Assembly: GCA_965224045.1 (NCBI GenBank)
Contig: CBDCYD010000015.1
Span: forward strand, 1,178,001 to 1,242,000
Length of the DNA stretch: 64,000 nucleotides
Direction of reading: 5' to 3'
Origin: Tectiglobus sp965224045
Lineage (GTDB): Bacteria; Pseudomonadota; Alphaproteobacteria; Rhizobiales; Hyphomicrobiaceae
The notes under the pieces were generated by a model. That model made no database searches. It saw nothing but the letters and a program-made list of their open reading frames with translations, and had not been told where the DNA came from. Both the position numbers and the translations under genes were made by a program. The number at the start of each line of letters is the position of its first letter. Position 1 is the stretch's first letter. This document shows positions 8,354 through 16,655 of this stretch, one piece after another.

Positions 8354-8824
8354 CTATGGCGTGCCAGCGTTGCCGAAAGCTGCATTGAGCGCCTCGGTGA
8401 CGCTGCCGCTGTCGACGTTTTCCTTATGCAGAGCCGCGGCGGCTCCCATGTTCTTGAGTTCCGCCTCTCTCTTGCGATCAACCTCGCCGCTGATCACGAC
8501 GATTGGGCCGTCGTAACCGGCGCGGCGCAACAGCGGGATCGTCTGCGTCGCGGTGTCGTTCGGCTTGAGATAATCATCAAGAAAAACCATGTCGGGCATC
8601 GCCTCGAGGACACGGTCCAGTGCCGATGCCAGGGTTGGCGCATGGCGCAGATTGACGTCCCTGCCGAGAATGACGCTCAACGTGGCACGCAGGCGGTCTG
8701 CATCAAAGTCGGCGTCCTCGACGATCAGGATATCGTTGATTTCGGGCAGGGACTGCTTGTTCCACGTCGCATTGTTGCGGCGCGCAAGAATGTCTCCGCC
8801 AGTTGGCGAGTTGGATGCAGACAT
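8354..8824 (-). CDS. Single-domain response regulator (receiver)
   Basis: A 156-aa protein made of an N-terminal tail of about 30 residues and one receiver domain (DILIVEDADFDADRLRATLS). The acidic pair E/D follows ILIV; the phospho-acceptor is Asp83 in FLDDYL, the conserved Ser lies in VVISG and the Lys in LHKENV. No DNA-binding or enzymatic output domain is present, so it acts through protein contact, in the manner of CheY or phosphorelay shuttles. I chose the ATG at 8824 (AAAGG 8 bases upstream) over an in-frame TTG two codons earlier. It is the last gene of the minus-strand operon starting at 13259 and lies 99 bases downstream of the kinase, its probable phosphodonor. Confidence 0.88.
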   Translation of the reverse strand: MSASNSPTGGDILARRNNATWNKQSLPEINDILIVEDADFDADRLRATLSVILGRDVNLRHAPTLASALDRVLEAMPDMVFLDDYLKPNDTATQTIPLLRRAGYDGPIVVISGEVDRKREAELKNMGAAAALHKENVDSGSVTEALNAAFGNAGTP

Positions 8825-8929
8825 GGGCAAACCTTTGCCGGATTGACATTGGGCCGTTGGAGAATCGACCGGCCCGACGATCTTGCCGATGAAGTATAGC
8901 TGAATATTCGAATACGAGAAGTTTCGCCG

Positions 8930-10090
8930 CTATTTTGCCTTTGTTGGCCGAGGCCAATCCACGTGAAACCTCGTGCCCCGGGATGTGGCCGGGTCCGATT
9001 CCAGTACCAATTCGGCCCCGAGGGCTTCGGCCGCGCGCTTGACCAATGCAAGCCCCATGCCGATGCCGTCCTCTCGGTCGCCGGCCGCAGCGGCGGCGCG
9101 TGGACCGGAAAGCCTGGTGAACGGATTGAACGCCGCGGCCTGAAGATCCGGCGGAATTCCGGGGCCATCGTCGGCGATTGTCAGGCGCGCGCCGCCGTCT
9201 GCCCGGCGTACTCCGGAGACAGTAATGCTCGCGGCGCAACTATCATGATGCTTCATGGCATTTTCGAGCAGATTTCTGACGATGAGATCGAGAAGAGGAC
9301 GAAGCGTCCGTAGTTCAGGCAGGTCCGGCTCAACATTGATCGTGAAGCCGTCCGGCACCGGAAGAGAAGCGACGACCTCCTCAACAAGGGCCGATGTGTC
9401 GACCAGTTCTTCGCCTTCGTCACGATCAATTTCGCGATCCAGCCGACAATACTCGAGCAGGCCGGTGATCATCGCCGACATGCGCCGCGACTGGGCCTTG
9501 AGGCGGGCGAGGTGCGCGCGTGCGTCGCTGCTGCTGCCTTGCGGAAGAGAGGCTTCGAGATCTTCTGCGAAATAACGCATGGCCCGCATTGGCGCCTTGA
9601 GGTCATGGGAGACGATGCGGGTGAACTCGCCAAGTTCGGCATTGGCCCGCGTCAGTGCGACGTTAGCCTCGTGGATGGCCTCGGCCTGCTCGAGAACCTG
9701 CTCTTCCGCCACTCTGCGCCGGCGCGCCTCGCGTTGGAGTTCGATCGTCGTCTCATCGATCGCGATCGGGCGTGCGGCCAGCACCAGGAACTGGGAGCGC
9801 CGAGGATGCCAGGTGACGACATAGTTCATGCGATGGTCCTCGCCGTCAGGGCCGACCGTCGCAACGTTAGGAATTTCCAGCGCGCTTTCAGGTCCGCTCT
9901 GCAAGGCGCGGATGCGCTGTTCCAGTCCAAACAGCACCGGTACGGCCTCACAGATCGCCCGCCCCGGTGGTATCATTGCCGACAGTTGGCCGGCGCCGCC
10001 ACGTGCCACAAGATCGCCATCGACCCAGACGAAGCCGAAGTAACCGGCCTCCACGAATGCCACGGCGGCCTCTGCAACATCGGATGTCAT
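8930..10090 (-). CDS. Cytoplasmic sensor histidine kinase
   Basis: A 386-aa kinase without membrane segments. The N-terminal 120 residues look PAS-like (FGFVWVDGDLVARGG ... VVTWHPRRSQFLVLAARPI), followed by a coiled coil, a HisKA H-box EFTRIVSHDLKAPMRAM with the phospho-His near residue 160, and an HATPase domain with N-box DLIVRNLLENAMKHHD, G1 DDGPGIPP and G2 DGIGMGLALVKRAAEALG. All catalytic motifs look intact. Its ATG overlaps the stop of the small-GTPase gene by four bases (ATGA), which implies translational coupling and hence a functional link between GTPase and kinase. It should phosphorylate the receiver at 8354. Confidence 0.92.
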   Translation of the reverse strand: MTSDVAEAAVAFVEAGYFGFVWVDGDLVARGGAGQLSAMIPPGRAICEAVPVLFGLEQRIRALQSGPESALEIPNVATVGPDGEDHRMNYVVTWHPRRSQFLVLAARPIAIDETTIELQREARRRRVAEEQVLEQAEAIHEANVALTRANAELGEFTRIVSHDLKAPMRAMRYFAEDLEASLPQGSSSDARAHLARLKAQSRRMSAMITGLLEYCRLDREIDRDEGEELVDTSALVEEVVASLPVPDGFTINVEPDLPELRTLRPLLDLIVRNLLENAMKHHDSCAASITVSGVRRADGGARLTIADDGPGIPPDLQAAAFNPFTRLSGPRAAAAAGDREDGIGMGLALVKRAAEALGAELVLESDPATSRGTRFHVDWPRPTKAK

Positions 10091-10602
10091 GATGTGAGCA
10101 GACCCCGGCGGACAATGGTCTCGGCGGCTTCGGCGAAGGTCTCGGTAACCCCCGCTCCGGTCTTGGCACTGGTGCGCAGCACCTTGCGTACCGGCGTCTC
10201 CAACCCGTCCGGCAAAACCACGTCTTCGCCATCCGCCAACAAGTCGATCTTGTTCAGGACCACTGCCGCATAGCGGCCTGGAAAACGGCTCTCATAGTGG
10301 GCTGCAAGACGGGAGATACTTGAAATCGTGGTGGGACGTGACACGTCACCGACGAGCAGAGCGGCCTGTGCGCCCTCCATGTAGACAGTGTCAAGCATTG
10401 CCTCACCGAAGCTGCCGTCCGTATCCCATATCAGAAAGGTAAACGGGACGCCTCCCGGGCCTTCGGCGATTTGATAGGTGAGCACCTCGACGCCGATCGT
10501 CGACTTGTATTCACCACCAAACCGGCCAAACGTCAGCCGTCGCGCGATCGATGTCTTGCCGACGCCCATATCGCCCAGCAGCAGTATTTTGCAGATATTC
10601 AA
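10087..10602 (-). CDS. Rab/Ras-like small GTPase
   Basis: A 171-aa single-domain GTPase with every G motif visible: P-loop GDMGVGKTS (10-18), a switch-I segment STIGVEV (34-40) that is very like eukaryotic Rab, G3 WDTDGSF (59-65), G4 NKID (117-120) and G5 TSAK (144-147). The G3 glutamine position of DTAGQ is replaced (DTDGS), which in this superfamily usually means low intrinsic hydrolysis and dependence on a partner; that is inference. It has no lipidation cysteine. Bacterial Rab-like GTPases of this sort are known next to roadblock/longin-type partners. The stop overlaps the kinase start; the OmpA-domain gene lies 135 bases upstream. Confidence 0.9.
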   Translation of the reverse strand: MNICKILLLGDMGVGKTSIARRLTFGRFGGEYKSTIGVEVLTYQIAEGPGGVPFTFLIWDTDGSFGEAMLDTVYMEGAQAALLVGDVSRPTTISSISRLAAHYESRFPGRYAAVVLNKIDLLADGEDVVLPDGLETPVRKVLRTSAKTGAGVTETFAEAAETIVRRGLLTS

Positions 10603-10737
10603 AGCACCGCGCCCGTACCGAGCCCTTCATTCGCGCCACCGCGATTGGATTGCGGGACGCCTTGGTCGGACAAAGATTGGCGATGGTGGCGGCTCATTGC
10701 AAGGCTATGGTTCATTTCATCGGACACCGGCCGGGGC

Positions 10738-12927
10738 TCACTCGCCGCCGGGTTCGCCTTCAAATCCAACCTCGAACTGGACACGCCGGTTGGCGCTGGT
10801 CGGCCCGGTAATGTTGCTCAGGTTAACGGCATTGGCGCGGCCGATAGAGATCAACCGGCCCCGATTGACCCCCTTGGCAACGAGCGCCTCGACCACCTTG
10901 TCTGCCCGTGACTGGGCCAACGGGTTGTTGCGCTGTGCACCGCCCGTCTCATCGGTATAGCCGGCAACGCGCAGCGTGATATCGGTCCTCGACAGCAGCT
11001 CTGCAAGCCGGTTCAACTTGGCATCGGCTGCTGCCGCGTCCCGAAAATCGGTGCCATTGGCAAAGAATATGACATTGCGCTGTATGTAGGCTTGCAGCGC
11101 CTCAAGCGGTGTCGTCTTCGAAGGCTCGGACGGCGGTGGCTTGATCAACAGGGTTTGCGATACCGCAATTGCGGTGGTCGCCAGACGCTGAGCCTGGGCT
11201 TCGAGGTATTCAGCGGTCACGCTTACGTCAGACGGTGGGGATGCGGCATGCGAGGGCGTGGCGCTCTTTAGGCTGCCGTCGACCAGGGCCGCCACGCTGG
11301 TCGCGGTGGTGTCGATGCGCAACGAGAGGCCGTGCAAGGGCGACGACAATCTCTGTAGCGTACTGAGGTCGCGTGTGCTCGTTCGGGCCACCGCGGTGTA
11401 CGTTTCAACCTCGCGCGCCAACCGGGTCACGTTGGCCTTGATCCCTGACAGCTTTTGCCTTTGTGCCGGTTCGTCGAGCTTCTCGGAGATGCGATCCAGT
11501 TCGATGCGGGTCTGGGCGAGTCGCTGCCTGGTGCGCTCCATTGCCTGCTCGATTCCGCGACGCATTGCTTCGGCCTCGACCGCAGCGATCTCAGAGCGCA
11601 GGCCGGCCAACAGCTGGGCCTGATCCACGTTTTCGCGCTTCGGGAGGACGGCCAACTTGGTCGCGATCTTTGCCTCGGGCAACGCTGCCGTAAGGCGTTG
11701 GTTGACACGGTCAGCAATAACCTTGTCAGGGGCCAGTCCGCTGACCGTGACATTGCGTCCGCGGTAGCCGACATCGAGCGTGGTTGGATAGCCGGCCAGT
11801 TCGGGCACGCCTGAAACGACGCTCTCGGCAATGCCCTTGACCTGCTCGCGCTCCAACGTGACGTAGCCCCACCACATCATCGCGGCGAACAGCGGAACGG
11901 CAATAACGAATAGCAGTGCCTTGAGAGGACTAAAGAACAGCCCGGCGCGATCATTTTCGGCATAGATGGCTGAGGTTTTCTCTTCGACGCCGGCTGCCAG
12001 GGGCGAAAGCTGACGGGGGGCGACCTCGTCGGACACCGTGTTCTTGCCGTTGGCATCGCCGATCCGTTCCAGCAGGCTCAGAAACTCGTCATCAAAGATG
12101 CCGCTCACGCCGGAAGGCGCAATGCCGCGGCACTTGGCAGCGACAAGATAAACCGGTGATGCGCGCAGGTAGACCGTGAAATCGTCCAACTCAAACGTGC
12201 GCAGGTTGCCGCCGTCCTCCTGGAACGCATGGGTGGCAAAATCGTTGATCGCCGAGACCACGCCGCTCATGTGCACATCGCTGTTCGACATCGCCTGGCC
12301 GGCCGGCCAGCGCGCCGCCAGGGCGCCGGAGCCGCGACGGATCAAAAAGATCTCCTCGACCTTGAGATGCTGGCTCTCGGCAATTGCCAGTTCGGCAACC
12401 GACTTGCCACTGGCCATGCTGCGAATACGCAGCATCATGCCGTTGCGCTCGACGCGGCGGTTGAGGTCCCGCACAAGGTCGCGCATTGCGCTTGCAACAT
12501 AAGAGCGCACCATGCGACCGGTGATCGGATAGAGAACCTCGACCAACTCGTCCTGGCTGTTGCGCAGTTCCATGCGGATGGTCTGGACAACCAGCGGGGC
12601 CATCGCCTGCGCGACGTCTTCGTGGTTTTGAACCTCCGCTTCGCGTAAGGCCTCGTCGAGGACATCGGCAACGGCCTTGCCGAAACGCTCGCGGGTGCCG
12701 GCGGTTTCAAATACCTTGTCGAGACGGCGGGCGATCTCGGCACGCTCCTGGCGCTCCGTCTCGGTCAGCCCTTCAAGCGCGTTGACCCGGTCAAACGCTT
12801 GCGTAAGGCGTTGATCGAGATCCGCGATCGTACGGCTTTCGCTGTCGAACAAAAGCTCTTTGAGCCGCGCAACGCCCTGCGTCATCGGCCCGTCGTCTCC
12901 CGCCGCACTGTCACCTTGCCGGTTCAT
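10738..12927 (-). CDS. Membrane-anchored OmpA-domain protein with cytoplasmic sensory-type N-terminus
   Basis: A 729-aa protein. Residues 1-60 carry an ELLF motif and a coiled coil. About 60-330 is a soluble region (KVEEIFLIRRGSG...FELDDFTVYLRASPVYLVAAKCRG) whose strand pattern recalls roadblock/longin-like platforms, a tentative reading. One TM helix at about 334-356 (LLFVIAVPLFAAMMWWGYV) has no upstream signal peptide. Then come a BON-like segment, a long coiled coil (about 450-540) and a C-terminal OmpA peptidoglycan-binding domain from about 619 (NVIFFANGTDF, AGYTDETGG, NPLAQSRADKVVEALVAKGV). The predicted topology is N-in, anchored in the inner membrane and reaching the wall, so it could link peptidoglycan to the small GTPase encoded next. 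Confidence 0.85.
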   Translation of the reverse strand: MNRQGDSAAGDDGPMTQGVARLKELLFDSESRTIADLDQRLTQAFDRVNALEGLTETERQERAEIARRLDKVFETAGTRERFGKAVADVLDEALREAEVQNHEDVAQAMAPLVVQTIRMELRNSQDELVEVLYPITGRMVRSYVASAMRDLVRDLNRRVERNGMMLRIRSMASGKSVAELAIAESQHLKVEEIFLIRRGSGALAARWPAGQAMSNSDVHMSGVVSAINDFATHAFQEDGGNLRTFELDDFTVYLRASPVYLVAAKCRGIAPSGVSGIFDDEFLSLLERIGDANGKNTVSDEVAPRQLSPLAAGVEEKTSAIYAENDRAGLFFSPLKALLFVIAVPLFAAMMWWGYVTLEREQVKGIAESVVSGVPELAGYPTTLDVGYRGRNVTVSGLAPDKVIADRVNQRLTAALPEAKIATKLAVLPKRENVDQAQLLAGLRSEIAAVEAEAMRRGIEQAMERTRQRLAQTRIELDRISEKLDEPAQRQKLSGIKANVTRLAREVETYTAVARTSTRDLSTLQRLSSPLHGLSLRIDTTATSVAALVDGSLKSATPSHAASPPSDVSVTAEYLEAQAQRLATTAIAVSQTLLIKPPPSEPSKTTPLEALQAYIQRNVIFFANGTDFRDAAAADAKLNRLAELLSRTDITLRVAGYTDETGGAQRNNPLAQSRADKVVEALVAKGVNRGRLISIGRANAVNLSNITGPTSANRRVQFEVGFEGEPGGE

Positions 12928-12950
12928 CTCGATATAGTCGATTGGTTGTC

Positions 12951-13259
12951 TCAGGTACCGCCGATGCGCTTGATGCGCTCGCCAAGCTCTTGCAGTCCAC
13001 TGCCGATTTCCTCCAGCGCCTGGCGCTGCGTAACATCCATTTCGGCAGAAATGGCATCAAGCCGGGCCTGCAGCGCGTCAAGGCGACCATGCAGCGACAG
13101 CTCGAGATTTTGAATGCGGCTTTCTAGAACACCTACGCGCGCCTCGGTCTGGCGCTCATAGTCGCCAAAAAGCAGCTCGCGCACCTGCTCCATTTTCTCG
13201 TCAGTGAGTTGACGCGAGGTCATACCGTTCTGGAGGTCGTTGAGGGGCGTCGCGCTCAT
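12951..13259 (-). CDS. Small coiled-coil protein sharing an ELLF motif with the OmpA-domain protein
   Basis: A 102-aa acidic, soluble, almost wholly helical protein. The N-terminal part contains EQVRELLFGDYERQTEARV and then heptad-like leucine spacing (LESRIQNLELSLHGRLDALQARL). The pattern around ELLF, including the following Glu/Thr and Leu-Glu positions, matches residues around KELLFDSESRTIADL in the next gene, which suggests a common docking surface. It is the first gene of the signalling operon, 23 bases upstream of the OmpA-domain gene. I know no named family for it. The promoter should lie in 13260-13397. Confidence 0.75.
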   Translation of the reverse strand: MSATPLNDLQNGMTSRQLTDEKMEQVRELLFGDYERQTEARVGVLESRIQNLELSLHGRLDALQARLDAISAEMDVTQRQALEEIGSGLQELGERIKRIGGT

Positions 13260-13397
13260 TGGCTAACTCTCACTCACATAGAACTCGTCGGGCCGCGATG
13301 TGCGGCCCACGCATCTTCGCCGACGGATGATACCGTATGATTAACAAAAATCGAAGTTTTCGTTGAGACTGAGACAGCAATCACCGCTTTCGGAGCG

Positions 13398-13476
13398 CTA
13401 GTGTAGCACACCTGACGTTTGGTGCCTGTGTGCGGCTGGCCTCTCAAGCAAACGTCAGGTGCAAAAGCTACACTAG
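13398..13476. repeat. Palindromic element C: 79-bp CTAG-bounded hairpin
   Basis: CTAGTGTAGC and GCTACACTAG form the outer 10-bp arms, and CACCTGACGTTTG and CAAACGTCAGGTG the inner 13-bp arms, around a loop of about 26 bases. CTAG bounds both ends (13398-13401 and 13473-13476). I saw no second copy in this window. It lies in the 484-base divergent gap 13260-13743, which holds no gene but this element, a second hairpin and repeat A3. Confidence 0.85.
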
Positions 13477-13507
13477 AAACATGGGCTTGCCCGTGTTCTT
13501 CATGGTG

Positions 13508-13552
13508 CTGACATTTGCTCTCGACATCGCCGCACGTGATGGCAAATGTCAG
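13508..13552. repeat. Inverted repeat CTGACATTTGC / GCAAATGTCAG
   Basis: Two perfect 11-base arms surround a 23-base spacer, 31 bases right of element C and 10 bases left of repeat A3. There is no T-run and no CTAG boundary. It may be an operator for the CaiB gene at 13744 or another short palindromic unit. Confidence 0.55.
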
Positions 13553-13562
13553 AACCGGAACG

Positions 13563-13635
13563 CGAGAGCAACCTGCGTTAATTCGGAATCGGTCCGATTC
13601 TGAATTAACGCAGAAAGTCGCTCGAATCTTTGGAG
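13563..13635 (+). repeat. Family A element, copy A3 (left half only)
   Basis: It matches the left hairpin of A1 closely: AGAGCAACCTGCGTTAATTCGG, GGTCCGATTC, GAATTAACGCAGAAAGTCGCTCG, then AATCTTTGGAGG. The left boundary reads CGAG instead of CTAG. The right hairpin (GATCATC...GATGATC) is absent. The copy ends about 110 bases before the CaiB-type gene. Confidence 0.75.
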
Positions 13636-13743
13636 GGGGCCGGATAGCGACATCTCGACCGCGATTTTGTCGTCATTATTGTTCAATGACCCCGCCGGCT
13701 GGGCTAAACCGGAGGCAATTGGTGCAATCGGAGACCTTATTTC

Positions 13744-14961
13744 ATGGCCGGACCCCTCAATGGCATTCGTGTGATCGACCTTACGCGCATTCTCGCAGGG
13801 CCGAGCTGTACGCAGATTCTTGGCGACCTTGGTGCCGACGTCATCAAGATCGAAATGCCCAACAGCGGTGACGATACACGCCGCTGGGGGCCGCCGTTCT
13901 GGAAGGATGACAAAGGCGAGACCACCGAAGAATCGGCCTATTTCGCCTGCGCCAACCGAAACAAGCGCTCGGTGACCGTCAATATCAGCTCGCCGGACGG
14001 ACAGGCACTGGCGCGCCGACTGGTGGCCAACGCCGATGTGCTGGTCGAAAATTTCAAGTTCGGTGGTCTGGCAAAATACGGCCTCGCTTACGATGACCTC
14101 AAGGATGACAATCCCGGCCTTGTCTACTGCTCGATTACCGGTTTCGGACACACCGGCCCCTACGCCAAGCGCCCCGGTTACGACGTTCTGATGCAGGGCA
14201 TGGGCGGCATGATGTCGGTCACCGGCGCCGCCGACGGAGAGCCGCAAAAGTGCGGTGTGCCGATATCGGACCTGATGGCCGGGATGTACGCGGCGGTATC
14301 GATCAATGCTGCACTGCGCCATCGCGAGGTCACCGGCCAAGGCCAGTCGATTGATATCGGGATGCTCGACACCACCGTCGCAATGATGGCCAATCAGGCG
14401 CTCAACTACCTCGCCACAGAAGAGGTGCCGCCGCGGCTCGGCAACGAGCATCCAAACATCGCCCCCTACCAGGTGTTTCCGACTGCCGACGGCGACATAA
14501 TCGTTGCCTGTGGCAGTGAACAGCAGTTCCAGCGTCTGTGCGAAATCATGGAGCGGCCGGATATTCCGCAAGACCCGCGCTTCACGGTCAACAAGGAACG
14601 GCTCGCGCATCGCGGTGAGCTCGTCGATGTGCTGAACCCGATCTTTAAATCCAAACCGTCTGCTTTCTGGCTCGAGCGATTGGAAAAGAGCGGCATTTCC
14701 TGCGGGCCGATCAACAACCTTGCCCAGACGTTCGCAGATCCGCACGTCAAGGCGCGCGGGATGCGTCTTGAAATGGAGCACCCGGCAACGGGAACCCGGC
14801 CGATCGCTCTGGTTGCAAGCCCCATCCGCATGTCCGAATCGCAGGTCGAATACCGACACGCGCCGCCGCTGCTGGGTCAACATACCGATCAAGTCTTGCA
14901 GGATGTTCTCGGGCTGAGCATGGAAGACATTGCAGCGATGCGCGACACTGGCACGATCTGA
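13744..14961 (+). CDS. CaiB/BaiF family CoA-transferase
   Basis: A 405-aa class III CoA-transferase, the standard length. The N-terminus GPLNGIRVIDLTRILAGPSC, the motif LGADVIKIEMPNSGDDTRRW, the catalytic aspartate segment GVPISDLMAGMYAAVSINAAL, and GNEHPNIAPYQVFPTADGDI are all family hallmarks. These enzymes move CoA between acyl-CoA donors and free acids (formyl, carnitine, succinyl/aryl-succinate, oxalate). The fit to one substrate cannot be decided here. It is transcribed divergently from the GTPase operon and followed 112 bases later by the CHASE2 gene; no operon partner points to its pathway. Confidence 0.92.
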   Translation: MAGPLNGIRVIDLTRILAGPSCTQILGDLGADVIKIEMPNSGDDTRRWGPPFWKDDKGETTEESAYFACANRNKRSVTVNISSPDGQALARRLVANADVLVENFKFGGLAKYGLAYDDLKDDNPGLVYCSITGFGHTGPYAKRPGYDVLMQGMGGMMSVTGAADGEPQKCGVPISDLMAGMYAAVSINAALRHREVTGQGQSIDIGMLDTTVAMMANQALNYLATEEVPPRLGNEHPNIAPYQVFPTADGDIIVACGSEQQFQRLCEIMERPDIPQDPRFTVNKERLAHRGELVDVLNPIFKSKPSAFWLERLEKSGISCGPINNLAQTFADPHVKARGMRLEMEHPATGTRPIALVASPIRMSESQVEYRHAPPLLGQHTDQVLQDVLGLSMEDIAAMRDTGTI

Positions 14962-15073
14962 GCTTCTTGCGGTCAGCAGCGTGCGAGCGCCGGGGACTGC
15001 GCATTGGGCCGGCCGTTTCGAACCGAACTTCAAGCGGATACCGATCAGAGAACTCGCGGGTTAGGAAGCGTCG

Positions 15074-16240
15074 ATGGCGGCAGCAGGAATTCGCGGATGG
15101 TTGCTGGGCGGCTTGTTGGTGGTGGTTGCCTGTGGCTTGATCGCCGGCATCACGTTCGGCGTCCATTATGGTGCGCGCCACTCCTGGTTGTTTTGGGTCG
15201 AGCACTGGACCAGCGACTGGCGGGCAACGTTCCTTTCGCACCGCCCCAAGGATCAGCATCCCGGGATCGGTATCGTCGTCGTCGATGAAGACACGGTTCG
15301 CGACTATCCCTATCGCACGCCCATTGACCGCGGACTGGTAGCCAAACTGGTCAAAACTATCGATCAGGCTGGCGCCAAGACCATTGCGATCGACTTTCTG
15401 TTCCTGAAAGCGACGGAACCCGAAAAGGAAGCCCGGCTGATCGAAGCGATCAAGGCAGCTAAGGCCCGTGTCGTGGTGGCCGTTGGCGATAGCCGGGCAA
15501 ATCTGACGGCGGACCAGAAAGCCTACCAGGACGAGTTCATCGCGCAGTCCGGTGCGGTGCCGGGATTTGCCAACCTCTTCACGGGCCGCGACCGGATTGT
15601 CCGCTTCATCGCGCCGCCGGTCGACGAGGCCTATGAGCAAGGTTTTGCGGTCGCTGCAGCACGACCCGAGGCCGCCCGCGCGGAAGGTCCGCGCCGCATT
15701 GCGTGGACGCTGCGCCCGAAAAACGGCAATGATCGGTTCCTAAAGATCCCGGCCCGTCTTCTGGCCACGCCGGACGGCAAGGCAACACCGGCGAGTGCTC
15801 GTGCGATTGCACAACTCCTCAAGGACAAAATCGTCTTCATCGGCGCCGACCTGATCGGGATCGACCAGCACCAGACCCCTCTTGCCGGGTGGGACGGCGA
15901 CGATGAAATGTCCGGCGTAATGATCCATGCGCAGGTCGGCGCACAATTGCTCGATGGTCGTAGCATTCGGCGCGTGGGGGCTGACTTGCTGCCAGTCATC
16001 TATGCGATCCTCGCAACGTTCGGCGTTTGGATCGGATTTCGATACGGTAGCGGCGGCTATAGCCTGTACTTCGGAACGGCCACGCTCGTGATCGCGGCAA
16101 TCGATATCGCGCTGTTCGTTTTCGCGTCGCAGTTTCTGCCGTTTGCTGCCTGTCTGGCCGCGATGTTTGCCGGCCTGATTGGCGGCGTCGTTCTGAGAAG
16201 ACTGGCGCTTTGGTCAAACATTTTGATGCGGTCGGGTTAG
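15074..16240 (+). CDS. CHASE2-domain membrane protein without an output domain
   Basis: A 388-aa protein. TM1 is at about 10-32 (GWLLGGLLVVVACGLIAGI). The periplasmic CHASE2 domain at about 35-290 shows DWRATFLSHRPKDQHPGIGI, VVVDEDTVRDYPYRTPIDRG, GAKTIAIDFLF and DKIVFIGADLIGIDQHQTPL. At least three C-terminal TM helices occupy about 300-380. CHASE2 receptors normally carry a cyclase, kinase or GGDEF domain after the last TM; here the protein stops after the membrane part, with only WSNILMRSG in the cytoplasm. It must therefore signal through a partner or act as a scaffold. The one-TM and FecR-like genes downstream on the same strand are candidates. Confidence 0.88.
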   Translation: MAAAGIRGWLLGGLLVVVACGLIAGITFGVHYGARHSWLFWVEHWTSDWRATFLSHRPKDQHPGIGIVVVDEDTVRDYPYRTPIDRGLVAKLVKTIDQAGAKTIAIDFLFLKATEPEKEARLIEAIKAAKARVVVAVGDSRANLTADQKAYQDEFIAQSGAVPGFANLFTGRDRIVRFIAPPVDEAYEQGFAVAAARPEAARAEGPRRIAWTLRPKNGNDRFLKIPARLLATPDGKATPASARAIAQLLKDKIVFIGADLIGIDQHQTPLAGWDGDDEMSGVMIHAQVGAQLLDGRSIRRVGADLLPVIYAILATFGVWIGFRYGSGGYSLYFGTATLVIAAIDIALFVFASQFLPFAACLAAMFAGLIGGVVLRRLALWSNILMRSG

Positions 16241-16451
16241 GCGCGCCAAACGGTCCGGGCCGGAAACCTCGGGGCTCACGCTCACAGCATTTGTTCGTTT
16301 CGCGTGCTGCTGAACCTGCGCCTGCAGCACGTTCGGTGCAGGCTCCCATGGATGTTTGGCCAGATCGGAATTTGGCGACAGAAATCAACGTCGCTTGAGA
16401 TCAACCGCCTGCTTATTTTTCGAAAATGAAACCAGGTGCTTAGAAGAAATC

Positions 16452-16556
16452 ATGGTTAACCAAATTTACCTTACCAAACAACAAGTTACGTTAAATCAGG
16501 CAGCAGGCCGTCAAGAAACCCCGTGGTTGCCGTATTGTCATCACACTGGCTGTTGA
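16452..16556 (+). CDS. Possible 34-aa small peptide in an AT-rich pocket
   Basis: ATG at 16452 opens a 34-codon frame, MVNQIYLTKQQVTLNQ... ending PYCHHTGC, preceded by GAAGAA 5-10 bases upstream. It sits in the 16241-16655 gap, whose right part is clearly more AT-rich than its surroundings. There is no family match I recognise and no proof of expression. Apart from a weak GC stem near 16303-16332 (CGTGCTGC/GCAGCACG), the rest of this gap shows nothing. Confidence 0.2.
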   Translation: MVNQIYLTKQQVTLNQAAGRQETPWLPYCHHTGC

Positions 16557-16655
16557 GCAAAACTTATAGTCAATTCTGAATTTAGTTGTTGCGTTTCAAA
16601 AAGCACAAGGTTCGATCCGGGTGGGCTCCCGGACATGCGGTAGAGGGGAGCGCGT

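Noticed and set aside
13549..15033. 494-codon minus-strand frame across the CaiB gene
   Set aside because: A shadow of the CaiB/BaiF coding sequence, which has all family motifs on the plus strand.
16590..16640. tRNA-like T-arm sequence GGTTCGATCC
   Set aside because: No matching acceptor, D or anticodon arms can be drawn around it.
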